Shown one piece after another: positions 26,401 to 35,092 of a stretch of DNA of 55,637 bases (within the stretch, counting starts at the first letter, position 1; the number at the start of each line of letters is the position of its first letter). The notes below the pieces were generated by a model. The model did not search any database. It had not been told where the DNA came from and saw only the letters and a program-made list of their open reading frames with translations. The stretch covers positions 1-55,637 of the forward strand of contig CAILLA010000123.1 in assembly GCA_903834925.1 (NCBI GenBank), in the 5' to 3' direction. Source of the stretch: an uncultured Schlesneria sp. (GTDB lineage Bacteria > Planctomycetota > Planctomycetia > Planctomycetales > Planctomycetaceae). Position numbers and translations under genes: made by a program.

Positions 26401-29400
26401 TCAAGGGTATAAACGTAGCACAACAGACTTCACATCGCCGAGAGCGGGTAATGGACGACTGGCAGGTTTTATTGTTAACCGTACTTCACCCTCAGGTAAT
26501 TCAAGCGTTCCGAGCTCGATCGTCTGGTAATCGTCCCATCCGTTTGTTTTGCCAACCTTGCGAGTAAACGATCTGCCGAGTGCTTCTACTGTTACATTGT
26601 TACCGGCTGCTTGAGGGTCGCAGGCCCATGTCCATTCAACGGCATACTTCGCCGCGATGGGAACATTGATTGTCCAGACAACGATATCATCGGCACTGCT
26701 CCACCAACCCAGGTTTTTATGCTGTTCTTCAATCACGATTGTCGACCCATAAATTTCAGCTTCAAACGGAGTCAGAGTGATCGTCCCTGATGCGTCAGCC
26801 TGCACCACGCGTGGTGCGTTTCCAGGAAATGACTTCATGACAGGCAATGGAACGTTTTGCCGTATGTAGGTTACCAAAGCTGCCGCGTCGTGAGGACTCA
26901 GTTCCCGTTCCAATCCTTCGGGCATCAATGACTTGGTGCTGCTTTGTAATTCTTCGATCTCATTCCGAAGCAGAGAAATTTCCTTCCCCTCAGCGGCACG
27001 CAGAGTCAGGCTATTGGCCGTTTCCGAAGAAAGAATTCCTGAATGAGTGATCCCTGCTTTCGTTACGGCAGTGAATGTCGTGAATTTTGTTTCGACCGCT
27101 CGATTCGGGTCGAGAACCGCTGTCACCAGAGCTTCAGCGGACTTGTCCGTTAGTGACATCAGATCGGGCCCGACGGCATGTCCGACGTCACCCAGCTTAT
27201 GACACTGAGCACAGCGTTTCAGGAATATCTGACTGCCGTACTGCGGGTCCCCTCCCTTTCGAACGATCGGCAGGTATTCGGTAACCAGTTTGGCTCGGTC
27301 CGTGTTCAGATTGATCGCAAGCACTTTTGCAGCTCGATCCCGCACAGCCTTCTGGTTATGAACAAGCAATCGCTGACGACTTGTCGGGTCGAGATCCGTA
27401 GGAGTCAGCATCTTCATTTCCAGAGCTTTGAGCAATTGATCACGCCATGCTTCACGCCTGAGTAAAACAGTACAAGCCTGCACTCGCAGGCTTGGTCCGA
27501 ACGACCGATAATTGTCGAGCAGAATTTTTGCGGCCTCGGGATCATTGGTACGCCCCATCGCCTCAAGCGACGCCGACTGCAATTCTGGAGGTTGCTGAGG
27601 TTTGAAAAGTTCACCAAGGACGGCGAGATCCTGTGTTGAATGACCCAGAACTCGCACTGCGGAGATTCGGTCAATCACAGACGCTTCTGCACTTCCTGCA
27701 AGCTTCCTTGCTGACGAGAACATCGATTGCAGGCGTCGATTGATCGGAATTCCCTCGGCTCCAAGCTCACGTAGCCAACGATCAAGCGATTCGCCACTTC
27801 GTGCTAACGAGTTCAAAAACTGCTGGACTGCCGAAAATTGCCATGCCGAATAGCTCCCGTCCGCTGCAGGTTCGGTCGCCCTTGTGAGTAACGCAACGAG
27901 CGACGATTGATGTCGAAGTGCCGTCGCTTGTCCGAGCAATACTTCCAGCAGGTCCACAGGAACTGATCCGTCATTGGTGACCTCCTCCAAGACTTGCTGA
28001 AGATTGTCTTTACCAACAGAACTCATGACTGCGGTCAGCACGTAAACGTCGTTAGCGGATTGACGGGCAATTTTACCGAGTAGCCGCCCGACGTCCGGTT
28101 GCTTAAAGTTTCCGAGAGAATACGCAAGTTGCAGTCGCACTTGTTGATCAGGATCGTCGGCAAGCCGGTTTAACCTTTCGATCGTTTTCAGGTCCGGTTC
28201 TCCGAGTGATTCCAACAGACGGACCGAGTGGCGTCGAACCGCCGGATGTGGATCTGTCAGCAATTCGGAGACAAGTTCTGCGGAGACTCCCCCTTGAATG
28301 CCATCCAGAGTGCAGAGGGAATGCAATCGACAAAGTGGATTCGGGCTTCGTCGAACCTGTGATCGAAGCAGAGGTATTGCATCGGCATCAGCTTGATCGA
28401 TCAGCAATTGCTGTACGAGATCTCGTTGCCATCCATTCGGATGATCGAGCGAAGCCACAAGGTCGGGCAGCGCCAGACGATCGAAGCGCGGGATCACTCG
28501 CGGTCTTGATCCGATTGGTATCACACGCCAGATGCGTCCCTTGTCTTCGCCCGCTCGAAGGTTCAGTTTTCGTTGCCACTCAACAGGAATCCATTGAGGA
28601 TGCTCGATCACCAGTCGATACATGTCGGCAATCCAGAGTCCTCCATCAGGACCTGTACGAATCATCGTTGGACGAAACCAGTTGTCTGTTGACGAAACAA
28701 ATTCCGAGTCCTCTTCGCCAACGGCTCGCTGGCTCGTGAAGCTCATTCCGTCAGCCGACATCACCTCGTGATGAATCAGGTTATGCACGGGTTCACTGAC
28801 GAACGTATGCGAGACGATTGGCAATGCTTCACTCAAATCACCGCCTGCTGTCTTCGCCGCAGCGGGCCCAAACAAAACGTTGTCTCGATACACAAAAGCA
28901 CTGCAGGCCGAGGTGAACCTGTTTGCCGTATGGAAATCGTTAAATCGAGTCATCGTCTTGCTGGACGGGTAGACCGGCGCTGCACCTGGTGCGACGGAAA
29001 CGTCTCGCAAGAGGTTCGGTACAGTGAGATGCGAGTTTCGACTCAGATAATGATCGTCGAGCAGAAAATGCCACATCGGTCGGCTGTTGTTGTTGCCAAA
29101 CCAGTTACCCCAATCATCCCGATTCCGACCAAACTGTGATGCCCCGGCCACCGATTCCATCTCACCTGTTTCGGGACGAATGCGCAGATCTCTTCCTCGA
29201 AGATCCAGCGTCTTGCCAGTCTTCTTTGAAGTCACGATTCCGCCACTGTCGCCGTTCGCCAGGTACAACCAATTGTCCAGACCACGTGTAAACCCGTTAA
29301 TGCGATGCTGTTGATTCCCTTCAACAAAACCCGAAAACAACACTTGCCGGACATCGGCTTGACCATCCCCATCGGTGTCTTCAGCATAGAACACATCAGG

Positions 29401-31179
29401 TGCCGCCGAGACAATTACCCCCTTTTTCCAGGCGATCACTCCATTTGGAAACGGAACTCCGTCAAGAAATAATGTTGACTTGTCATATCGACCGTCTGCA
29501 TCGGTATCTTCGAGATAACGGACACGTCCACCAGGCGTTCCCTGCCCGTCGATCCCAAGCGGGTAGTCCGCCATTTCCGCCACCCAGAATTTTCCGTCGG
29601 CACCCCAGTCAAACGCGACTGGATCCATTGTCAGCGGCTCATGTGCGACAAGCTCAATCGTATATCCCGGTCGAACTCGCATCGAATTAATTGCCGCAGC
29701 GGGTGACTTTGCGTCGGGTATCCGATCACCCAGCAAATCGTCAAACGAGACTTGCTGCATCAAATCGGGCAACACGTCGGTCTCTTCATTGATCCAGCAA
29801 AGTTGCCGATCTTTGACGAAGAATCCATTATCGGTTCCATCCTTCCGCACAATGAGCGGTAACGCGTTTGTCGATGGTTTTTCATTGCGCTGTTCCGACA
29901 TGAGGCAAATCGAAGGGTCTTTTGTTTGAGGGTCAAACAACCAGACACCGTATTCCGAACTATTGGAAAGCACGACGTCCAGATATCCGTCGCCATTGAT
30001 ATCGACCTGCCGACGTCCCTCGTCAGCTTCCTTTGGTGGTCCGGGTTGGGGGACGGGAACTTGAATGAGTTCCCATCGTCCATCGCGATTCGCATCAACA
30101 AGACGAAGTCCACTGTCACCCCCATCGAGATTCCTAAGCGATCGTCCTCCCAGCACATTCGCATTCAACCGATCGACACACTCTTTGAAATTCAAAAACT
30201 TGACTTTCTTTCCGTGCCTGGCGATCGCGTGGTCGATCAGTTCGATCACCTGCTCGGACTTAATCCAGCCATGCGGATGAAAGACGAGGTTCATCACCCC
30301 TTGCTTGGCGACCGTGATATCAAGAGCCACTTTCAAATCACGGACGGTATCAGGGTTGTTCGGCTTATGCAGGTGATTGGCCGACCAGTCGCTGGGGACC
30401 ATGCAAGGAAATTCCCAGCAGGTGTTCTGAATCACGTAGGGGTATGGAAAATTTTCGATCGTGTTGACGAAACGATCATGAACCTGCTCGCCACGTTTTA
30501 ATTTCCGTGGAACATACTTACGGAATTTTTCGCGTCCATCGTCATCAATGATCCAGTCGCGAGGGATGCTCGGATCATCGGCGGTGTAGAGGGTGAAAAC
30601 CGACGAATCGAGCTGCAGAAAGTTGCCTGCGGTCGTCGTCTTACGGAAAATCTCGGAATAGAACCTCGGACTGACCGTATTCAGTGAATCACAACAGGGC
30701 ATTCGAAAGGCAACCGGTTTATTATTGGGAATCGAGGTCATCAGGTCGACGCATTTGTCGTACGTGGCCTTCGACTTCGCGATGTCTGCGCCCGCCAGCA
30801 GTGGGCAGGGATGATCAAACGTGTGACATTCAAGACTCAACCCTTCCTGCAGCCAGGACTGCAACTGAGGGTCTTCAGGTTTTACCGCACAGGTCATGAT
30901 GCTGACCGGAGCACGCCCGTCGATCGCCTTGAGCCGCTGCAGAATCGGTCGCAAGTAAGCCTCGTACTTGGCCGGATCACGCATGTCATCGATCGCCAGC
31001 ACGATGACGCATTCGACCCCGTCTTCACCTACCCATTGCGAGGTGAGCAATTTCGGGAAATCCTTGTGGGGAAACCAGACGTCATTGGAATTGTCAGACG
31101 ACGTTGGCTGACCCAGGACGTCAGAACCCAGCCACTGAAAGACAAGCATCAGTACGAGAACGGGAAGAAATCGGATCAT
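26401..31179 (-). CDS. Secreted deacetylase-like / PVC dehydrogenase / HEAT / cytochrome c fusion
   Basis: A 1,592-residue exported protein. After a signal peptide (FLPVLVLMLVFQWLGSDVLG) come, in order: a polysaccharide-deacetylase-like domain (about 35-340; FRMPCCDSL, ECHTFDHPCP), VCBS-like repeats (DANRDGRWE, DINGDGYLD), the PVC-type dehydrogenase propeller (about 490-890; PGYTIELVAHEPL, DTDADGRYDKSTLFLDG), HEAT repeats (about 920-1280), a cytochrome c domain with CAQCH near 1320, and a C-terminal carbohydrate-binding-like region. An in-frame GTG at 31188 is an alternative start, but ATG 31179 has GAAG upstream. It probably works in the periplasm on polysaccharide or sugar with electron transfer to the haem. 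No partner gene is adjacent. Confidence 0.82.
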   Translation of the reverse strand: MIRFLPVLVLMLVFQWLGSDVLGQPTSSDNSNDVWFPHKDFPKLLTSQWVGEDGVECVIVLAIDDMRDPAKYEAYLRPILQRLKAIDGRAPVSIMTCAVKPEDPQLQSWLQEGLSLECHTFDHPCPLLAGADIAKSKATYDKCVDLMTSIPNNKPVAFRMPCCDSLNTVSPRFYSEIFRKTTTAGNFLQLDSSVFTLYTADDPSIPRDWIIDDDGREKFRKYVPRKLKRGEQVHDRFVNTIENFPYPYVIQNTCWEFPCMVPSDWSANHLHKPNNPDTVRDLKVALDITVAKQGVMNLVFHPHGWIKSEQVIELIDHAIARHGKKVKFLNFKECVDRLNANVLGGRSLRNLDGGDSGLRLVDANRDGRWELIQVPVPQPGPPKEADEGRRQVDINGDGYLDVVLSNSSEYGVWLFDPQTKDPSICLMSEQRNEKPSTNALPLIVRKDGTDNGFFVKDRQLCWINEETDVLPDLMQQVSFDDLLGDRIPDAKSPAAAINSMRVRPGYTIELVAHEPLTMDPVAFDWGADGKFWVAEMADYPLGIDGQGTPGGRVRYLEDTDADGRYDKSTLFLDGVPFPNGVIAWKKGVIVSAAPDVFYAEDTDGDGQADVRQVLFSGFVEGNQQHRINGFTRGLDNWLYLANGDSGGIVTSKKTGKTLDLRGRDLRIRPETGEMESVAGASQFGRNRDDWGNWFGNNNSRPMWHFLLDDHYLSRNSHLTVPNLLRDVSVAPGAAPVYPSSKTMTRFNDFHTANRFTSACSAFVYRDNVLFGPAAAKTAGGDLSEALPIVSHTFVSEPVHNLIHHEVMSADGMSFTSQRAVGEEDSEFVSSTDNWFRPTMIRTGPDGGLWIADMYRLVIEHPQWIPVEWQRKLNLRAGEDKGRIWRVIPIGSRPRVIPRFDRLALPDLVASLDHPNGWQRDLVQQLLIDQADADAIPLLRSQVRRSPNPLCRLHSLCTLDGIQGGVSAELVSELLTDPHPAVRRHSVRLLESLGEPDLKTIERLNRLADDPDQQVRLQLAYSLGNFKQPDVGRLLGKIARQSANDVYVLTAVMSSVGKDNLQQVLEEVTNDGSVPVDLLEVLLGQATALRHQSSLVALLTRATEPAADGSYSAWQFSAVQQFLNSLARSGESLDRWLRELGAEGIPINRRLQSMFSSARKLAGSAEASVIDRISAVRVLGHSTQDLAVLGELFKPQQPPELQSASLEAMGRTNDPEAAKILLDNYRSFGPSLRVQACTVLLRREAWRDQLLKALEMKMLTPTDLDPTSRQRLLVHNQKAVRDRAAKVLAINLNTDRAKLVTEYLPIVRKGGDPQYGSQIFLKRCAQCHKLGDVGHAVGPDLMSLTDKSAEALVTAVLDPNRAVETKFTTFTAVTKAGITHSGILSSETANSLTLRAAEGKEISLLRNEIEELQSSTKSLMPEGLERELSPHDAAALVTYIRQNVPLPVMKSFPGNAPRVVQADASGTITLTPFEAEIYGSTIVIEEQHKNLGWWSSADDIVVWTINVPIAAKYAVEWTWACDPQAAGNNVTVEALGRSFTRKVGKTNGWDDYQTIELGTLELPEGEVRLTIKPASRPLPALGDVKSVVLRLYP

Positions 31180-31332
31180 AGGCTTCACATTGACCGAATA
31201 ATGAGTCGGGAATTGAAATCAAGAATCAAGACTAACCGCGACAAGAATCATTTTCATCTGAGTCTTACCGAAGAAAAATCCCGGCGTCGCCGCATCGAAC
31301 TTTCCATTTGGGGGCCAAAGGCGTGCGCAACG

Positions 31333-31440
31333 ATGAAGCCGAGCCGCGTTCTCAATTTCAGCGTAGGTTGGGACAAGTCTTCGAAGTCCCAACACAATCA
31401 TCCAAAAAGTTGGTAAAGTTGGCCGAGTTCCCTAATTCAT
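31333..31440. repeat. Direct repeat, copy 1 of 2
   Basis: About 108 bases repeated almost exactly at 31491-31599. It contains the hairpin GTTGGGAC (31367-31374) / GTCCCAAC (31386-31393) and ends in TTGGCCGAGTTC. The two copies differ at a few positions, including one inserted A. Confidence 0.9.
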
Positions 31441-31490
31441 AGCGTTTCCGCAGGTTTGAACTTGGCCAACTTCAGTATCCTCGCGGGAGT

Positions 31491-31599
31491 ATGAAGCCGA
31501 GCCGCGTTCTCAATTTCAGCGTAGGTTGGGACGAGTCTTCGAAGTCCCAACACAATCATCTAAAAAAGTTGGTAAAGTTGGCCGAGTTCGCTAATTCAT
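31491..31599. repeat. Direct repeat, copy 2 of 2
   Basis: Second copy of the repeat at 31333-31440, separated by about 50 bases. The internal hairpin is kept, with one A to G change in its loop. Confidence 0.9.
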
Positions 31600-31644
31600 A
31601 TCACAACTTACTCGTAACTACTTTCTCGCCGCGTCGGCGCCCCT

Positions 31645-31855
31645 TGGACTTCTTCAGGATTGAAATTTGACTGGTTGAGTCAAGTTTCAGGGTTTCTGCA
31701 AAAGTAGCCTTCTCGCTCCGCCGAGAAGAAAGCCGAATTGCCATTGACCTTACGATTCATCAGGGCTTTCAAGTGCCAGTCGAGTTCTGCTGCAATTCGG
31801 CTATCGTCTCAGCGGAGCGAGACGGCAACTTTAGTCTGAGGCGAAGCCCTCGCTG
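31645..31855 (+). repeat. Inverted-repeat element copy C (variant)
   Basis: Same architecture as copy A: a TTGACT...GAGTCAA hairpin, then TGCAAAAGTAGCC, then a palindrome around CGCTCCGC. The palindrome stem is different (CTTCTCG/CGAGAAG rather than CATCA/TGATG), and the right arm has GTCTC/GAGAC followed by GGCAACTTTAGTCTGAGGC. Stem bases change together while loop and flanks are conserved. Confidence 0.6.
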
Positions 31856-32482
31856 GATTCTTCGAAGCAATTCGCCGGTTCCGCCGTATCAACAGAAAGC
31901 GACATAAAATTACAATAAATAATGTCGCAAGTCAATGGGTAAACAAAACTTCGTTCTTAACGTTTGGAACGTGCTCACAAAAAACAATTCATTTACGGTC
32001 AAATAGACACTGTTTTTTGAGGGAGTTCCAGGGACATCAACCGTCGCCGAACAACCTCAGTTTCGTCCCTGATCGAGATAATCCGTGCAGGTGCCAGAAT
32101 GCTGCGGACTGTATGCCTTTCCGATTTCCGCCGGGCTTGCCCCAGCGGGATCACAAGTTGTCGGCTACAACGAGCGGAGCGAGTTGCCCCGCTCTGCATT
32201 GGGCTTGCCCCAATGGAAGCCACGACGTGGCAGCTACACCGCCGACACTCGCCTACGAATCCTATCGTACTTTCCGAAAGCCCCAACACTATCACTGAAA
32301 CGGTACGCAGGCTTCATTCCCAGAGCATGGTTAGGTTGGGATCACCTCGTTCAATTCCTGTCGGTGAACGATCCTACTTCCATCCAGACAAGCTGATGGC
32401 GAGCGTCTTTCAACGGATTGAAATATCACGTGAAGTTGGCGTCCGAATCCATCGTCGTGATCCTCTATGGAATAAAAGGTGG

Positions 32483-32824
32483 GTGCCACGGTTTTACCGT
32501 CTTCGGTAAGGCCGTGCTCTTCGAACGCGTCATCGAACCGCGAAGACACGGCCTTGGAGAAGACTCCTGAGAGGCTTTGCCTCAGACCAAAGTAGCCATC
32601 ATCGCTCCGCGTGATGAGCATTGTTCGAGCACTTACCAAATTCCAATCCGCATGTTCTCAAATCGGAAATTCAAACGGAATAACTGACCCGATGCGTCGG
32701 CAACGCTTGAATCGTTTCCGACGGATGCTCATCACGCGGAGCGATGATGGCTACTTTTGCAGAAATCCTGAAACTTGACTCAAAGAGTCGAGTTTCAGGC
32801 CGGAAGATTCCAAAACCGTGGCAC
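32483..32824. repeat. GTGCCACGG-family inverted repeat, interrupted by element B
   Basis: The left arm is the 34-base unit 32483-32516 (starting GTGCCACGG, ending GGCCGTG, internally self-complementary). The right arm starts at 32547 with CACGGCCTTGG, is broken after AAGACTCC (32560-32567), and resumes at 32804 with AAGATTCC and ends in ACCGTGGCAC (32815-32824). An intact relative is at 39545-39637. Confidence 0.6.
32568..32803 (-). repeat. Inverted-repeat element copy B, inserted in another repeat
   Basis: The reverse-orientation counterpart of copy A. The 33-base arms are at 32589-32621 and 32725-32757 and are identical to those of copy A; the spacer is also homologous. A CTGAAACTTGACTC/GAGTCGAGTTTCAG hairpin closes the outer end (32768-32798). 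It is flanked by AAGACTCC and AAGATTCC, which look like an 8-base target duplication with one difference. Confidence 0.75.
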
Positions 32825-33036
32825 ACCGAGTTTCGAGCTCTATACGACATTCTTGGCGTAATCTTTTTACCCAACGTCAATTTGGCCAATTCAACAATCC
32901 AGAACGACGCTCCTGCGAATCCGTCCAGTCGATGAGGATCACTACGCGAGGAACCGCCTCGAATAATCCGACCCTTTTCGCGATCCCGTGGAAATTTTTT
33001 TTCGCCTCGTTCCCTCGGAAGGGAACTCGGTCCGGG

Positions 33037-33059
33037 GGACAGGCTAAAGCCTATCCTAC
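33037..33059. repeat. Single GGCTTTAGCC-family arm
   Basis: A 23-base unit related to the arms at 36322 and 36646: outer ...CTAC, core AGGCTAAAGCCT. Compared with those arms one base pair of the core stem is exchanged (G-C to A-T). Confidence 0.55.
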
Positions 33060-33105
33060 GTAAGACGCACACATCGCCCGCTCCGCCGTCCGCTCCGGCA
33101 CCTAC

Positions 33106-33130
33106 GTAGGCAGGCTACCGCCGTGCCTAC
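33106..33130. repeat. Hairpin just after the FGE-domain gene
   Basis: GTAGGCA (33106-33112) pairs with TGCCTAC (33124-33130) with an 11-base loop, 25 bases beyond the 3' end of the minus-strand gene. No T run on the minus strand follows, so it may be a repeat or a weak terminator. Confidence 0.4.
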
Positions 33131-33154
33131 TCCGGGCCTCCGCTCCCGGCTCCG

Positions 33155-35092
33155 CTACCTGCTTTTTCCTTGGCCTCCGGCGGTTGGCTCAGCCGAACTC
33201 AGACAGACGCGGAAGCCCAGGTTGTTGTTCCGGTTCGACGGCTCGCGCCTGCTGCGAAACGCCGCCCGGCAGCTCGCAGCGGCGAAGCTCCAGCTGCCGC
33301 CCCGAATCACCCGGTTCGAGCCTTGAGGCGGTCCCTCCGGATCAACGACAGGTCCAGTTGGATATTTGCCATACAGATCCTGACACCATTCCCAGACGTT
33401 TCCGTGCATGTCGTGCAGACCCCAGGCGTTCGGTTTTTTCGTCCCAACTGGTTGCGTTTGATCGTTGCTGTTCGCGTCAAACCATGCGTAATCACCTAAC
33501 AGCGACTCGTCGTCGCCAAAGCAATAGGCATGTTCGCTGCCAGCTCGGCAGGCGTATTCCCACTCCGCTTCCGTCGGCAGTCGACAGCGTGCCCATTGGC
33601 AATATGCCTGTGCATCGTCCCAACTCACCCCCACCACGGGTTGCTCGGGCTGATTAAACCGACGATCATCCCAGTACTTCGGTGGTGTGACCTTCATAAT
33701 CCTCTTGCCGCCTGCACTCGATGTCGACTTGAGAAACAATTCGTATTGGGCATTTGTCACAGGATATTTCGCTACCCAGAACGGGGACGTGAGGCGAAAC
33801 GTGTGTTTCACATTGTCGCCCATCTCGAACGTGCCAGCGGGAATTTCGATGAACGTGATTCCCGTTCGTTCATCGACGCGGATTTGTGATCCGCCGTCAG
33901 TGAATAAGACGCCCAATGTACTCAAGACTTCTCGAGCATATCCGTCTGTTTCGGTGTTTGGGGCCATCGCCATCAGCCGACGACAGATTTGTTCCAGCTC
34001 AGAACGGTCCTTCGGCAACAACTCATTAGCACGACCGCGTAACAGCCGAAGAATTCCTGCAATTAGCCTCGGTGATAACGGGCGTTGCCAAAATTGCCGG
34101 ACGACTTCAAACAAGTTTGCCGGTTTCCGATTGCTAATCGGTGCCAGGAATGGTTCCGCGACAAAGTAAAGCGATTCGTTCAGGCAGCGATCAGCCAGGT
34201 CGGGGTTCGACTCAACCAGTCCTGTCGCCACCATCTCGGTGAAGAATCCTTTGCAGTACTCCTTCGAACGACGCAAGGACAAGAGCGCCACTTCGTGCCA
34301 CCAGCTTTCGGACGCACGCTTTGCCACTTCCTTGGCCCGATTCTCACGCGCGGCGTAATCCGCCGCGAGATATTCCTGGAACGTCAAATGCAGAAATCCG
34401 CATCGACCCTCACCATCACCTGTCATCGCCAGAATGCCGAACTCGTTCCGCATCCGATCGATAAACGCCGCTCCGTTTCGGCCCAATCCGGCACTCGCCG
34501 AAACGTCCGCAAGTCCACGCTCCGCCTCGATCGCCAGTTCCGCTAACGTTGCCGATGTCCGGTTCTGTTCCTGATGCATCCACCAGGCAATCCGCGCTAA
34601 CACCGCTTGAGCCGCATCGGCGTCATATGTCGGGTACAGATCGCGTCGCCAATGATCCAGTAACACGCGGATGCAATGCGCGTAAAGTTCCGCGCGACCC
34701 GTTGGCAGTTTTTTATCTTTTTGAAAGACGATGCACAGAATTGTCAGCAACAAGGGGTTGGTGGCGAGCTCGCGCATTCGCCCGATCTGGTATTCCGATT
34801 TTTCGAGGATCGCAAGCAGGTCGCCACTATCAGCAGCGGCATTTTCGTCAGCCTCTGGACCTGGACCCTTTAACTTGCCGTACGCCGCTTTGAACCAGCA
34901 AATGATGAATCTTTTGACGTGGTCGTTATCGAGCGGACGTACATGGAACTCGACAAACGCCGGTCCCAAAGAAACACCGTCACGAAAATATCCCTGAAAT
35001 CGCGATGTCACCAAAAACCAATCGTTTACTCGGTCTTTGATCGCGTCTCGAATCCATTCGGCAGCGACCTTTCTCGCTTCGGGATCGACCAC
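33155..35092 (-). CDS. C-terminal part of an interrupted TIR-NACHT protein: NACHT remainder plus FGE-sulfatase domain
   Basis: This frame continues directly, in phase, from the TAA at 35093-35095 and begins with a GTG. It holds the rest of the NACHT module (VVDPEARKVAAEWI; WFLVTSRFQGY, a sensor-like motif; NPLLLTILCIVF; RAELYAHCIRVLLDHW), a helical region, then a formylglycine-generating-enzyme/C-type lectin-like domain from about 400 (FIEIPAGTFEMGD, ITNAQYE-like VTNAQYELFL, LPTEAEWEYACRAG, WGLHDMHGNVWEW, RVIRGGSW, NRNNNLGFRVC). Without the stop it would form one protein of about 1,000 residues with the upstream frame. Whether the GTG is used for reinitiation is not known. The domain end resembles the variable region of diversity-generating retroelement targets. 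Confidence 0.75.
   Translation of the reverse strand: MVDPEARKVAAEWIRDAIKDRVNDWFLVTSRFQGYFRDGVSLGPAFVEFHVRPLDNDHVKRFIICWFKAAYGKLKGPGPEADENAAADSGDLLAILEKSEYQIGRMRELATNPLLLTILCIVFQKDKKLPTGRAELYAHCIRVLLDHWRRDLYPTYDADAAQAVLARIAWWMHQEQNRTSATLAELAIEAERGLADVSASAGLGRNGAAFIDRMRNEFGILAMTGDGEGRCGFLHLTFQEYLAADYAARENRAKEVAKRASESWWHEVALLSLRRSKEYCKGFFTEMVATGLVESNPDLADRCLNESLYFVAEPFLAPISNRKPANLFEVVRQFWQRPLSPRLIAGILRLLRGRANELLPKDRSELEQICRRLMAMAPNTETDGYAREVLSTLGVLFTDGGSQIRVDERTGITFIEIPAGTFEMGDNVKHTFRLTSPFWVAKYPVTNAQYELFLKSTSSAGGKRIMKVTPPKYWDDRRFNQPEQPVVGVSWDDAQAYCQWARCRLPTEAEWEYACRAGSEHAYCFGDDESLLGDYAWFDANSNDQTQPVGTKKPNAWGLHDMHGNVWEWCQDLYGKYPTGPVVDPEGPPQGSNRVIRGGSWSFAAASCRAAFRSRREPSNRNNNLGFRVCLSSAEPTAGGQGKSR

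Larger units (their letters stand above)
31189..33154. other. Repeat-rich intergenic island
   Basis: Almost 2 kb without a supportable gene. It holds a 108-base direct repeat, two copies (B and C) of the AAAGTAGCC inverted-repeat family, one GTGCCACGG-family element interrupted by copy B, a GGCTTTAGCC-family arm at 33037 and further small palindromes around 32085-32240 (for example CATTGGG/CCCCAATG). The open frames in it are by-products of repeats. Confidence 0.8.

Noticed and set aside
25226-26404. 392-codon minus-strand open frame
   Set aside because: Antisense to aroC, which carries all signatures; no recognisable protein features.
31333-31600. Direct repeats as a possible CRISPR array
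   Set aside because: Only two units of about 108 bases with one short gap; unit length and number do not fit.
32017-32509. Several overlapping + strand frames in the repeat island
   Set aside because: They run across palindromic repeats in different phases; no frame is favoured.
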